Positions 8,749 through 17,903 of a DNA stretch of 64,000 nt are shown here, in pieces. The stretch spans positions 2,852,001-2,916,000 of the forward strand of contig NZ_CP082301.1 in the NCBI RefSeq assembly GCF_019880305.1. Direction: 5' to 3'. Every line of letters starts with the position of its first letter. Position 1 is the stretch's first letter. The notes beneath the pieces were generated by a model. It worked only from the letters and a program-made list of their open reading frames with translations, was not told the origin of the DNA and did no database searches. Source of the DNA: Streptomyces decoyicus (GTDB lineage: Bacteria > Actinomycetota > Actinomycetes > Streptomycetales > Streptomycetaceae). The position numbers and the translations under genes are program-made.

Positions 8749-9318
8749 TCAGACGGGCCGGTGCGGCTGCTGTCCGGCGGCGGTTGCCGCGGGGATCCAG
8801 TAACGCAGCTTCTCCTCCCGCTGGTCCTCGAAGATCCCGCCGCAGGCCTCGATGACCTTACGCGAGCCGGTGTTGGTGTCGTCGCAGGTCACCAACACCG
8901 GGTCGATGCCCAGCTCGTGATGGGCGATCGGCAGGGCGGCGCGCAGTATCGCGGTGGCGTGGCCCCGGCGGCGGGCGCCGGGGCGTACGCCGTAGCCGAG
9001 ATGGCCGCCCCAGTTGAGGAGGGAGGGGGTGAGGTGGTGGCGGAAGGTGCACCGCCCCAGGTAGGTGTCGCCGTCCACCCACCAGCGGGTGGTCATGGGG
9101 ACCACACCGTCGACACGTGTGTTGCTCATGACGCCGCCGACCAGTTCGACGTACTCGGCGAAGCCTTCGGCGGTCGGCCAGCGGCTGTGCCACGTCGTCA
9201 GCTCGTGGGCCAGGGTGGAGTGCGGGGCGGACTCCGCACCGTCGGCACGGAATTCGTCCATCGCGGCGAGGAACGAGGCATGGACGGCGACGGTGGGGGC
9301 GATGAGCTGCGGTGCCAT
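8749..9318 (-). CDS. GNAT-family N-acetyltransferase
   Basis: Probable GCN5-related acetyltransferase using acetyl-CoA; the acceptor is unknown. The chosen ATG at 9318 gives 189 residues (MAPQLIAPTVAVHASF). The longer open frame upstream runs through low-complexity sequence next to the neighbouring gene and was rejected. The core motif GYGVRPGARRRGHATAIL (about 120-137) matches the acetyl-CoA pyrophosphate loop. VLVTCDDTNTGSRKVIEACGG is the usual beta5/alpha4 segment. A GAGG sits just upstream of the ATG. It follows the radical SAM gene on the same strand. Confidence 0.85.
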   Translation of the reverse strand: MAPQLIAPTVAVHASFLAAMDEFRADGAESAPHSTLAHELTTWHSRWPTAEGFAEYVELVGGVMSNTRVDGVVPMTTRWWVDGDTYLGRCTFRHHLTPSLLNWGGHLGYGVRPGARRRGHATAILRAALPIAHHELGIDPVLVTCDDTNTGSRKVIEACGGIFEDQREEKLRYWIPAATAAGQQPHRPV

Positions 9319-9395
9319 CGCCTCATTGTGCCGGAGCGCGCCGCGGCCCGGCCCCGCAGGATGCGGGGCCGGGCCGAAGAGGCGTGGTGCAAGCG

Positions 9396-11318
9396 CTACT
9401 TGACGGTCAGTGGGAGCAGCTTCTTGCCGGTCGGGCCGATCTGGATCTCGGTGTCCATCTGCGGGCAGACGCCGCAGTCGAAGCACGGGGTCCAGCGGCA
9501 GTCCTCGACCTCGGTCTCGTCGAGCGAGTCCTGCCAGTCCTCCCAGAGCCAGTCCTTGTCGAGACCGGAGTCCAGGTGGTCCCAGGGCAGGACCTCTTCG
9601 TACTCCCGCTCACGGGTGGTGTACCAGGCGACGTCCACGCCGAAGGCGGGCAGCGTCTCCTCGGCGGCCTTCATCCAGCGGTCGTAGGAGAAGTGCTCGC
9701 GCCAGCCGTCGAAGCGGCCGCCGCCCTCGTAGACCGCGCGGATGACCGAGCCGATGCGGCGGTCGCCGCGCGAGAGCAGGCCCTCGACGATGCCGGGCTT
9801 GCCGTCGTGGTAGCGGAAGCCGATCGAGCGGCCGTACTTCTTGTCACCGCGGATCTTGTCCCGGAGCTTTTCGAGACGGGCGTCCGTCTCCTCCGCCGAC
9901 AGCTGCGGCGCCCACTGGAAGGGGGTGTGCGGCTTGGGGACGAAGCCGCCGATGGAGACCGTGCAGCGGATGTCGTTCTGCCCGGAGACCTTGCGGCCCT
10001 CGGCGATGACCTTGACCGCCATGTCGCCGATCTGGAGCACGTCCTCGTCGGTCTCGGTCGGCAGACCGCACATGAAGTAGAGCTTCACCTGCCGCCAGCC
10101 GTTGCCGTAGGCCGTGGAGACGGTCCTGATCAGGTCCTCTTCGGAGACCATCTTGTTGATGACCTTGCGCATCCGCTCCGAGCCGCCCTCGGGCGCGAAG
10201 GTCAGACCGGAGCGACGGCCGTTGCGCGTCAGCTCGTTGGCGAGATCGACGTTGAAGGCGTCGACACGGGTCGACGGCAGCGACAGACCGATCTTGTCTT
10301 CCTCGTACCGGTCGGCGAGGCCCTTCGCGAGGTCACCGATCTCGGTGTGGTCCGCGGAGGACAGCGACAACAGGCCGACCTCCTCGAATCCCGTGGCCTT
10401 CAGCCCCTTGTCCACCATGTCGCCGATGCCGGTGATGCTTCGCTCCCGTACGGGGCGCGTGATCATGCCGGCCTGGCAGAAACGGCAGCCGCGGGTGCAG
10501 CCACGGAAGATCTCGACCGACATCCGCTCATGGACGGTCTCGGCCAGGGGGACGAGCGGCTGCTTGGGGTAGGGCCACTCGTCGAGGTCCATGACGGTGT
10601 GCTTGGAGACCCGCCACGGGACGCCGGAGCGGTTCGGCACGACGCGGGAGATCCGCCCGTCGGCCAGGTACTCGACGTCGTAGAACTTGGGGACGTAGAC
10701 GCTGCCGGTCTTCGCCAGGCGGAACAGCAGCTCATCGCGCCCGCCGGGCCGGTCCTCGGCCTTCCAGGCGCGGATGATCTCGGTGATCTCCAGCACCGCC
10801 TGCTCACCGTCGCCCACGACCGCGCAGTCCAGGAAGTCCGCGATCGGCTCGGGGTTGAAGGCCGCGTGGCCGCCGGCGAGGACGATCGGGTGGTCCTCCG
10901 TACGGTCCTTGGACTCCATCGGGATACCGGCGAGGTCCAGGGCGGTGAGGAGGTTGGTGTACCCCAGCTCGGTCGAGAAGGAGACACCGAGGACGTCGAA
11001 GGCGCCGACGGGGCGGTGCGCGTCGACCGTGAACTGCGGGACGTGGTGCTCACGCATCAGCGCTTCGAGGTCCGGCCACACGCTGTACGTGCGCTCGGCC
11101 AGCACGCCCTCGCGCTCGTTGAGGACCTCGTAGAGGATCATGACGCCCTGGTTGGGCAGACCGACCTCGTAGGCGTCCGGGTACATGAGCGACCACCGCA
11201 CGTCACAGGAATCCCAGTCCTTGACGGTGGAGTTCAGCTCACCGCCGACGTACTGAATGGGCTTCTGCACATGCGGGAGCAGGGCCTCGAGCTGCGGGAA
11301 GACCGACTCGGCAGACAT
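9396..11318 (-). CDS. TIGR03960 family B12-binding radical SAM protein
   Basis: Predicted radical SAM enzyme with a cobalamin-binding-like N-terminal domain; its substrate is unknown. The 640-residue product has a Rossmann-like part (about 30-230, including VLGVSFSTELGY and VLAGGHAAFNPEP). The radical SAM cysteines are in CTRGCRFCQAG, starting near residue 274. A C-terminal cysteine cluster (C..TPCFDCGVCPQMD, about 612-627) probably binds a second cluster. This architecture defines TIGR03960, whose genomic partner is the DUF2344 protein. Here that partner lies 1.9 kb downstream, separated by two genes. The ATG is at 11318. Confidence 0.9.
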   Translation of the reverse strand: MSAESVFPQLEALLPHVQKPIQYVGGELNSTVKDWDSCDVRWSLMYPDAYEVGLPNQGVMILYEVLNEREGVLAERTYSVWPDLEALMREHHVPQFTVDAHRPVGAFDVLGVSFSTELGYTNLLTALDLAGIPMESKDRTEDHPIVLAGGHAAFNPEPIADFLDCAVVGDGEQAVLEITEIIRAWKAEDRPGGRDELLFRLAKTGSVYVPKFYDVEYLADGRISRVVPNRSGVPWRVSKHTVMDLDEWPYPKQPLVPLAETVHERMSVEIFRGCTRGCRFCQAGMITRPVRERSITGIGDMVDKGLKATGFEEVGLLSLSSADHTEIGDLAKGLADRYEEDKIGLSLPSTRVDAFNVDLANELTRNGRRSGLTFAPEGGSERMRKVINKMVSEEDLIRTVSTAYGNGWRQVKLYFMCGLPTETDEDVLQIGDMAVKVIAEGRKVSGQNDIRCTVSIGGFVPKPHTPFQWAPQLSAEETDARLEKLRDKIRGDKKYGRSIGFRYHDGKPGIVEGLLSRGDRRIGSVIRAVYEGGGRFDGWREHFSYDRWMKAAEETLPAFGVDVAWYTTREREYEEVLPWDHLDSGLDKDWLWEDWQDSLDETEVEDCRWTPCFDCGVCPQMDTEIQIGPTGKKLLPLTVK

Positions 11319-11509
11319 CTCGAACCTTTGTGAGCTGGCAGGGGGCGACTCTCAAGCGTAACCGCTCGGGGGACCACCCCCTCGCACAGCGATCAGACAC
11401 CCCCGCAGCGGCGGGAACACCGGGCCGGCGCACCGCGCTCGCCGCGCGGGGATCACCTCCGGGCCGACGGCGCTGCCGCGCACCGGCCGAACGGACGTCG
11501 TGGGTAAGG

Positions 11510-13138
11510 TCACCGCCGGAAAGCGGCCCGGTGCTTGCGCCGCGAGGCCTTCGCCCAACGGCCCGGCAGCTCCCGTTCCCGGTCCGCCGCCAGGGCCTCC
11601 TCGCGCCCGTACAGCAGGCCGAAGGTGAAGCCCCCCTCACCGGCGTGGTGCGCCTGGGTCGCCAGTTCGCGCAGTGCGTCGCGCGCCACCACGCTGTCCT
11701 GGTGGTCGCCCAGCAGCTGCTGCACCCGCTTGATCCGCTTGGCGAACTTCTTCGCCGGCCGGCCGAGCGCCGGACGGGAGGCCTCCGCCGCGTACCGCGT
11801 CCGCTTGGCGGCCTTGCGGGCGCCGTGCAGCGCCTCGTCCCGCTCCCGACCGGCCGGTGCGGCCAGCGCGGCCTCCACACGACGGGCCAGCCGCCGGTAG
11901 TCCTTCAGCACGGCCTTGGACACCACCCGGTGCGCCGGCCGGCCGGCTGCCGGGCGCAGCGGCGGCTCCTCCAGGAGGACGTGCAGGGTCTTCAGCAGCG
12001 ACAGATAGCGAGGCCCGTCCAGTACGGCGAGCACCGCCTTCCGCGAGCCGGCCCGGCGCCGCTCGGACCAGATGCGCAGCCGGGCGTCCACCGGCCCCAG
12101 CCGGAGCGTCCGGGGCACGTCGTCCAGCGCCTTCCGCAGCCGCGCGGTCAGCACCTCGCGGTCCCGGTCCACCCCCAACTCCGCGGCCAGCCACTTGAGT
12201 TCGAGGCCGATGGGGTGGGTGGCAGCGCGGTCGAGCACCTTGGTGTACGAGCGGAAGGCGCTGCGCAGCCGGCGGGTGGCGACCCGCATCCGGTGCACCG
12301 AGTCGGGCAGGTCCCGCCGTACCGCCGGATCCAGCTCGATGATCACCCGAACCTGCTCACGGACATAGCGGAGCACCACGTCCCCGGCCGTGCACCCCTT
12401 CTTCTTCCCGTTCTTCTTCCCGGCGCCTTTACCCTTCGCCCCGCGCTTTCCGGCACCTTCGGCGCGGCGCTTGCCCGGCCCGGCGCCACCCGCCGCGGGC
12501 CGCTCGCGCGCCTGCCCCGTCTCGGCCAGCGCCCGCGCCAGCTTCGACGGCGCCGAGGCGGGGCGCGCGCCCGCCGCGACCAGCGCCCTGCCGACCTCGT
12601 CCAGCAGCGCGGTGTCACCGTCCCCGGTCAGCTCCACCTCGATCTCGTGCCAGCGGGCCTCGACGGGCCCCGCCGGCACCTCCGTCTTCCTCGCGGACTC
12701 GCCCGCCCGCTGCGCCCTCACCTCGTCCACCGCCACCTCGGCGAGCGGCACCCCTGCGGCGTCCTTCAGGACCCGGACCGTGCGCGTCGTCCGCAGCCGT
12801 ACCACGGGGGCCGGATCCCGGTCCAGCACCCGCGAGCGGACGAGCGCGGTCAGTTCCGGAGGCGGCGCATCGGACAACGGCGCCCGCACCTCGTCCCGCA
12901 CCCCCGGCGCGACCGGCAGCTTCAGATGCCAGCCCGCGTCCTTGCCGCCGGTGCGGCGCCGCAGCGTGATGCCCTCGGCGGCGAGGCGATGGCCGGCGGT
13001 GTCGTAGTAGAGGGCGTCAAGGGCTTCGACGCCGGCTTCCTCCACGGTGGCGACCCGGTCGATACCGGCCAGATCGGGCAGCTGCGCATCGTCGTCGATG
13101 TCGTACTTGCGTTCGATTTCTCGCACGGTGTCCGCCAT
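11510..13138 (-). CDS. CYTH and CHAD domain-containing protein
   Basis: The product has an N-terminal CYTH domain (about 1-205), a triphosphate-tunnel fold with the opening EIERKYDI and alternating charged strands. A Lys/Gly-rich linker (about 225-245, KGKGAGKKNGKKKG) follows. The C-terminal CHAD domain (about 250-520) is helical with conserved His and Arg (HRMRVATRRLRSAFR, ARKAAKRTRYAAE). CYTH proteins hydrolyse inorganic or organic triphosphates, and CHAD domains bind polyphosphate, so a role in polyphosphate metabolism is likely. The length of 542 residues is typical. It stands alone on the minus strand. Confidence 0.92.
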   Translation of the reverse strand: MADTVREIERKYDIDDDAQLPDLAGIDRVATVEEAGVEALDALYYDTAGHRLAAEGITLRRRTGGKDAGWHLKLPVAPGVRDEVRAPLSDAPPPELTALVRSRVLDRDPAPVVRLRTTRTVRVLKDAAGVPLAEVAVDEVRAQRAGESARKTEVPAGPVEARWHEIEVELTGDGDTALLDEVGRALVAAGARPASAPSKLARALAETGQARERPAAGGAGPGKRRAEGAGKRGAKGKGAGKKNGKKKGCTAGDVVLRYVREQVRVIIELDPAVRRDLPDSVHRMRVATRRLRSAFRSYTKVLDRAATHPIGLELKWLAAELGVDRDREVLTARLRKALDDVPRTLRLGPVDARLRIWSERRRAGSRKAVLAVLDGPRYLSLLKTLHVLLEEPPLRPAAGRPAHRVVSKAVLKDYRRLARRVEAALAAPAGRERDEALHGARKAAKRTRYAAEASRPALGRPAKKFAKRIKRVQQLLGDHQDSVVARDALRELATQAHHAGEGGFTFGLLYGREEALAADRERELPGRWAKASRRKHRAAFRR

Positions 13139-13319
13139 GCATCGAGGCTAGCCACCCATCCCGGCCCAGACCACCCGCCCGCCCACGGGAGCTGCTGCAT
13201 GGCGGGATCCGGAGCAGAGGGTGGCACGCGCCCCACGGCGTGACTTACGGTGTGTGACGAGATGGACACGTAGAGTGCGATCGGCGCTCACTCGACCCCC
13301 TTCGGGGAGGGAGACACCC

Positions 13320-13766
13320 GTGCACCCCCCAACCGCACCCGCCACCCGGGCACCCCTCCGCCTCTCGGCAGGCGCCCGCCCCTATGTCCTGACCGCACCG
13401 AGCACCCCCACCACCCCGAAGGCCGCCCGCGATTTCGTCCGTGCCGTCCTGCGCCGCACGGGCCTCGCCCCGCTCACCGACACCGCGGTGCTGCTCACCT
13501 CGGAGGCAGTGACCCGCTCCCATCTGCGTACGCCGCGGTCAGCGGACATCCTGCTGCGGATGCTGACCGCCGGGCACGGGCTGCGGATCAGCGTGCACGA
13601 CGAGGCGCCGGCCCGGATTCCGCGGCCGGCGCCGACGGCCGGTGAGCAGGCCGCCGACTACGGGATGCTGCTGACCGGAAGCCTCGCCGACGACTGGGGC
13701 ACGACGCCGTTCGAGGGCCTGCCCCGGTCCGCCTCGCTCTGGTTCGAGCTGCGCCTCGCCCCGTGA
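13320..13766 (+). CDS. ATP-binding (HATPase/anti-sigma-like) protein, probably degenerate
   Basis: A 148-residue protein starts at GTG 13320, with GGAGGGAG 7 nt upstream. The layout resembles the short stand-alone HATPase regulators of the RsbW type that are abundant in Streptomyces: AARDFVRAVLRRTGL, DTAVLLTSEAVTRS, LRISVHDEAPARIP, YGMLLTGSLADDWGT. The usual N-box Asn (VTNAVRH in relatives) is replaced by VTRSHLR. The glycine-rich lid (RGLxLV) is reduced to YGMLLTG. ATP binding may therefore be lost. It is convergent with rodA, 7 nt apart. Confidence 0.7.
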   Translation: MHPPTAPATRAPLRLSAGARPYVLTAPSTPTTPKAARDFVRAVLRRTGLAPLTDTAVLLTSEAVTRSHLRTPRSADILLRMLTAGHGLRISVHDEAPARIPRPAPTAGEQAADYGMLLTGSLADDWGTTPFEGLPRSASLWFELRLAP

Positions 13767-13773
13767 CGCGGCG

Positions 13774-14988
13774 TCAGCGCGAGGCCGACAGCGGGCGCTG
13801 TACGCGGATCGACTGGAGCAGCCCGATCGCGATCCAGACCGCGAACATCGACGTGCCGCCGTAGGAGACGAACGGCAGGGGAAGGCCGGTGACGGGCATG
13901 ATGCCGAGGGTCATACCGATGTTCTCGAAGGCTTGGAAGGCGAACCACGCGATGATGCCGGCGGCGACGACCGTGCCGTAGAGCTCGGTGGACTCACGGG
14001 CGATCCGGCAGGCCCGCCACAGGACGACACCGAGCAGGACGATGATCAGGCCCGCGCCCAGGAAGCCGAGCTCCTCACCGGCAACGGTGAAGATGAAGTC
14101 CGTCTGCTGTTCGGGGACGAACTGGCCGGTGGTCTGGCTGCCGTGGAAGAGACCGGAACCGGTCAGCCCGCCGCCGCCGATCGCGATCCGGGCCTGGTTG
14201 GTGTTGTAGCCGACACCGGCCGGGTCGAGGCTCGGGTTGGCGAACGCGGCGAACCGGGCGATCTGGTAGGCGTCGAGCATGCCGAGCTGCCAGACGGCCA
14301 CACAGCCGACGACGCCGGTGCCGCCCAGACCGAGGATCCAGCGGTTGGAGGCACCGGAGGAGAGCAGGACGCCGAGGATGACGGCGCCGAGCACCATGAC
14401 CGAGCCGAGGTCGGGCATCAGCATGATCACGGCGACCGGGACGGCGGCCAGGGCGAGAGCCTGGACGACGGTGCGGTGGCCGGGGTGCGGGCGGTCGCCC
14501 GCGTCGACCCGGGACGCCAGCATCATCGCCATGCCGAGCGTGATGGTGATCTTCGCGAACTCGGCGGGCTGGAGCGAGAAACCGCCGGGGATCGCCAGCC
14601 AGGACCGCGAGCCGTTGATGGTGGCGCCCAGCGGCGTCAGCACCAGCAGCGCCAGCACGACCGACAGCGCGTAGAGGATCGGGACCGCACCGCGCAGCGT
14701 GCGGTGCCCGAGCCAGATCGTGCCGGCGGCCAGCGCTAGGCCGATGCCGAGATTGAGCAGATGGTGCAGGAAGTAGTAGTACTCGTCGCCGTGGTTGAGC
14801 TCGGTGCGGTTGCGGGTGGCGGAGAAGACCAGCACCGAGCCCATCAGCGACAGCACCAGGCAGGACAGCAGCAGTATCCAGTCCAGCTTGCGCAGCACCG
14901 AATCACGTGCCGTCAGCTTGCCCCAGGTGCCGAGCTCTGGGGTGTAGCGCCGGATCGAGAACGCCCGGGAGGTGTGGCTGGTCGTCAC
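13774..14988 (-). CDS. rodA: SEDS-family peptidoglycan polymerase RodA/FtsW
   Basis: SEDS glycosyltransferases polymerise glycan strands from lipid II together with a class B PBP. The 404-residue membrane protein has about ten hydrophobic segments. It carries the family stretches SWLAIPGGFSLQPAEFAKI, LMPDLGSVMV and, near the C-terminus, MTLGIMPVTGLPLPFVSYGG. It starts with GTG at 14988, overlapping the pbp2 stop by 4 nt (GTGA), so translation is coupled to its likely partner PBP. It is the last gene of the mre cluster and converges on the ATPase-like gene. Confidence 0.95.
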   Translation of the reverse strand: MTTSHTSRAFSIRRYTPELGTWGKLTARDSVLRKLDWILLLSCLVLSLMGSVLVFSATRNRTELNHGDEYYYFLHHLLNLGIGLALAAGTIWLGHRTLRGAVPILYALSVVLALLVLTPLGATINGSRSWLAIPGGFSLQPAEFAKITITLGMAMMLASRVDAGDRPHPGHRTVVQALALAAVPVAVIMLMPDLGSVMVLGAVILGVLLSSGASNRWILGLGGTGVVGCVAVWQLGMLDAYQIARFAAFANPSLDPAGVGYNTNQARIAIGGGGLTGSGLFHGSQTTGQFVPEQQTDFIFTVAGEELGFLGAGLIIVLLGVVLWRACRIARESTELYGTVVAAGIIAWFAFQAFENIGMTLGIMPVTGLPLPFVSYGGTSMFAVWIAIGLLQSIRVQRPLSASR

Positions 14989-17135
14989 TGTGGGCTCTCC
15001 GATGCGGACGGCGACGGCGACGGCGGCACGTACGGCTTGATGGGCTGGGCCTGGATCGTCCCGTCACCCTCGATCTTGGGGAGCGAGCTCTGGGGCTTCG
15101 GCAGCAGGGCGGCCTTCGGGTCGATCCCGCCCTTCTCGTCGACCCCGTACAGGGCGTTGTAGATGTTGCGTACGGCCGGGCCGGAGGCGCCGGATCCGGT
15201 ACCACCCTGGGAGATCGTCATGACGATCGTGTAGTCCTTGGTGTACGTCGCGAACCACGAGGTGGTCTGCTTGCCGTAGACCTCCGCCGTACCCGTCTTG
15301 GCGTGCATCGGAATCTTGTCCTGCGGCCAGCCCTGGAAGCGCCATGCGGCGGTACCGCGGGTGGCCACACCGGCCAGCGCGGAGTCCATCTGCCGGAGCG
15401 TCTTGGGGCTGTCGGGCAGCCTGCCGTGCGACGTGGGCCTGACCGGCCGCACCTTCTTGCCGTCGGGGCTGACGATGGCCTTGCCGACGGTCGGGTTGTA
15501 GAGCGTGCCGCCGTTGGCGATCGCGCCGTAGATGGTCGCCATCTGGATGGGTGTGACGAGGGTGTCGCCCTGCCCGATGGCGTAGTTGATGGAGTCGTAG
15601 GCGTGCAGCTTCATGCCTTCGAGGCAGCCCTCACGGGCGAGCTTGGTGGCGAAGTCCTTCTTCTTGGGCCAGGCCTTGGCCTGCTTGCACCAGCCGGACT
15701 TGTTGGCCTTCCAGAAGGAGTTCTTCCACTTGCGGTCGGGGACCCGGCCGGTGACCTCGTTGGGGAGGTCGATGCCGGTCTCCTTGCCGAGACCGAACTG
15801 GTGGGCGGTCCTGTAGAACCAGTCGTTGGGGTCCTTCTTGGGCTTGTCCCCGCCGTCCTTCTTCCACTCCTCGTGCGAGAGCCGGTAGAAGACGGTGTCG
15901 CAGGAGACCTCCAGCGCCCGGCCCAGGCTGATGTCGCCGTGGCCTTCGCCCTCGAAGTTCTTGAAGGTCTGGCCGCCGATGCTGTACGAGCTGGTGCAGG
16001 GGTAGTGGCCGTTGAAGTCGTAGCCCGCGTTGATCGCGGCCGTGGTCGAGATGACCTTGAAGATCGAGCCGGGGGCGGCCTGTCCCTGGATGGCGCGGTT
16101 CAGCAGCGGGTAGTTGGAGTCCTTGCCGGTGAGGTGGGCGTAGTCCTTGCCGGAGATCCCGCCGACCCAGGCGTTGGGGTCGTAGCTGGGGTTGGAGGCC
16201 ATCGCCACCACCCGGCCGGTCTTGGCTTCCATGACGACCACGGCGCCCGAGTCGGCCTTGTAGTTGGTGCCCGTGTTCCTGTCGTGCACCTTCCGGGCGT
16301 CCTTCATGGCCTGGTCGAGCTGCTTCTCCGCTATGGCCTGCACCCGCGCGTCGATGCTGGTGACGACGCTCGCACCGCCCTGGCCCTTCTCGCTGTTGGC
16401 CTGGCCGATGACCCGGCCGAGGTTGTCCACCTCATAGCGGGTGACGGCGGCCTTGCCGCGCAGATAGCGGTCGTACGTACGCTCCAGACCGGACCGGCCG
16501 ATCTGGTCGGAGCGCAGGAACGGCGAGTCGGTGTCCTTGGCCTTGTTGATCTCCTCGTCGGTGACCGGCGAGAGGTAGCCGAGCACCTGGGCGGTGTTGG
16601 CGTCACCGGGAGCGGCGTAGCGGCGGACGGCGGTGGGCTCGGCGCTGATGCCGGGGAAGGCCTCGGAGCGTTCGCGGATCTGGAGGGCCTGCTGGGTGGT
16701 GGCCTCGTCGGTGATCGGGATCGGCTGGTAGGGCGAGCCGTTCCAGCAGGGCTGCGGGGTCTTGGCGTCGCACAGCCGGACCTTGTTGCGGATCTCCTTC
16801 TCGGACATGCCGAGCACCTTGGCGAGCCGGCCGAGCACGGCCTTGCCGTCGTCCTTCATCTTCAGCAGCTCGGTACGGCTCGCGGAGACCACCAGACGGG
16901 TCTGGTTGTCGGCCAGCGGCACCCCGCGCGCATCGAGGATGGAGCCGCGGGTGGCGGGCTCGATGACCTGCTGGACGTGGTTGTTTCTCGCCTCGGTGGC
17001 GTACTCCTGGCCGTTGCGGATCTGCAGATACCAGAGCCGGCCGCCGAGAGTGAGCAGCAGGGAGAAGACCAGGATCTGGATCGCGATGAGCCGGACGCTG
17101 ACCCGGGAGGTCCGGGTTTCCGGAAGATTACTCAT
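14985..17135 (-). CDS. mrdA: Class B penicillin-binding protein 2 (transpeptidase)
   Basis: This D,D-transpeptidase cross-links wall peptides with RodA and MreBCD during elongation or spore-wall synthesis. From ATG 17135 the protein has 716 residues. It has a short cytoplasmic tail, one membrane anchor (about 20-40), a PBP dimer domain (about 60-290) and a transpeptidase domain. The active-site Ser is in GSIFKV (Ser357, Lys360), the second motif is SCD near 411, and KTGTAE starts near 613. A GTG 18 nt further upstream is also in frame but has no ribosome site; GGAGG lies 11 nt before the ATG. The gap to mreD is 48 nt. Confidence 0.95.
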   Translation of the reverse strand: MSNLPETRTSRVSVRLIAIQILVFSLLLTLGGRLWYLQIRNGQEYATEARNNHVQQVIEPATRGSILDARGVPLADNQTRLVVSASRTELLKMKDDGKAVLGRLAKVLGMSEKEIRNKVRLCDAKTPQPCWNGSPYQPIPITDEATTQQALQIRERSEAFPGISAEPTAVRRYAAPGDANTAQVLGYLSPVTDEEINKAKDTDSPFLRSDQIGRSGLERTYDRYLRGKAAVTRYEVDNLGRVIGQANSEKGQGGASVVTSIDARVQAIAEKQLDQAMKDARKVHDRNTGTNYKADSGAVVVMEAKTGRVVAMASNPSYDPNAWVGGISGKDYAHLTGKDSNYPLLNRAIQGQAAPGSIFKVISTTAAINAGYDFNGHYPCTSSYSIGGQTFKNFEGEGHGDISLGRALEVSCDTVFYRLSHEEWKKDGGDKPKKDPNDWFYRTAHQFGLGKETGIDLPNEVTGRVPDRKWKNSFWKANKSGWCKQAKAWPKKKDFATKLAREGCLEGMKLHAYDSINYAIGQGDTLVTPIQMATIYGAIANGGTLYNPTVGKAIVSPDGKKVRPVRPTSHGRLPDSPKTLRQMDSALAGVATRGTAAWRFQGWPQDKIPMHAKTGTAEVYGKQTTSWFATYTKDYTIVMTISQGGTGSGASGPAVRNIYNALYGVDEKGGIDPKAALLPKPQSSLPKIEGDGTIQAQPIKPYVPPSPSPSASESPQ

Positions 17136-17183
17136 GGCGCGCAGCGCCTCCACGAGGGGTGGTGGTCGAAAGGGGCGAGGGCG

Positions 17184-17900
17184 TCACAGTCGCTTGACCC
17201 CCTTGATGCGGCCCACCTTGTCGCGGGCCGACTTGCCGAGCAGACTGCCGCGCTGGCTGCCGATGCCCGTCCCCGTGCGTACGGACTTCATGGCACCGCG
17301 GCTGGCCTTGAGCCCGGTGCCGGTGGTGAGCCAGCCGTACCCGGAATCCCGGCCGCCGGCCCCGCCGCTCGAACTGGAGCCGTCGCCGGCCAGCGCCTCG
17401 CCTTCCGTTCTGCGCGCCAGCGCCATCACCAGCGGGACGGTGAAGGGCGCCAGCAGCAGGTCGTAGAGGGTCGCGCTGAGCAGCAGTCCGACGATGCCGA
17501 CGTGCCGGGCGGCGGTGTCACCGACCAGCGCACCGACGCCGGCGTACATCAGCGTCGAGCCGATGGCGGCGCCGAGGACGACGAGCAGCGGCAGTGTCGC
17601 CGAGCGGTGCTGACCGGAGTCCGGCTTGGTCAGGCCCGCGCAGTAGCCGATGACACAGAGCACCAGCGCATAGCGGCCGATGGCGTGGTCGGAGGGCGGG
17701 GCGAGGTCGGCCAGCAGTCCGGCGAAGAAGCCGACCAGCGCGCCGCCGACATGGCCGTAGACCAGCGCGAGGCCGAGCACCACGAGCAGCAGCAGGTCGG
17801 GTACGGCGCCGGGCAGTTGGAGTCTGGCGAGGATGGTGACCTGAATGACGAGGGCGACGACCACCAGCGGGGCCGAGAGCAGGATCCGGTTGATGCGCAT
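17184..17900 (-). CDS. mreD: Rod shape-determining protein MreD
   Basis: MreD is the integral-membrane component of the elongasome. The 238-residue product has an N-terminal membrane domain of about five segments (to about 165), with VLGLALVYGHVGGALVGFFAGLLADLAPP-type sequence that includes the conserved G..AGLLADL region. A polar Gly/Ser-rich tail of about 70 residues follows, an extension typical of Streptomyces. The ATG at 17900 lies 3 nt after the mreC stop, so the two are coupled. Confidence 0.9.
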   Translation of the reverse strand: MRINRILLSAPLVVVALVIQVTILARLQLPGAVPDLLLLVVLGLALVYGHVGGALVGFFAGLLADLAPPSDHAIGRYALVLCVIGYCAGLTKPDSGQHRSATLPLLVVLGAAIGSTLMYAGVGALVGDTAARHVGIVGLLLSATLYDLLLAPFTVPLVMALARRTEGEALAGDGSSSSGGAGGRDSGYGWLTTGTGLKASRGAMKSVRTGTGIGSQRGSLLGKSARDKVGRIKGVKRL

Positions 17901-17903
17901 CGG

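Noticed and set aside
9318..9486. N-terminal extension of the GNAT protein
   Set aside because: It reads through low-complexity Arg/Pro sequence overlapping the radical SAM gene end. The ATG at 9318 gives a normal family length.
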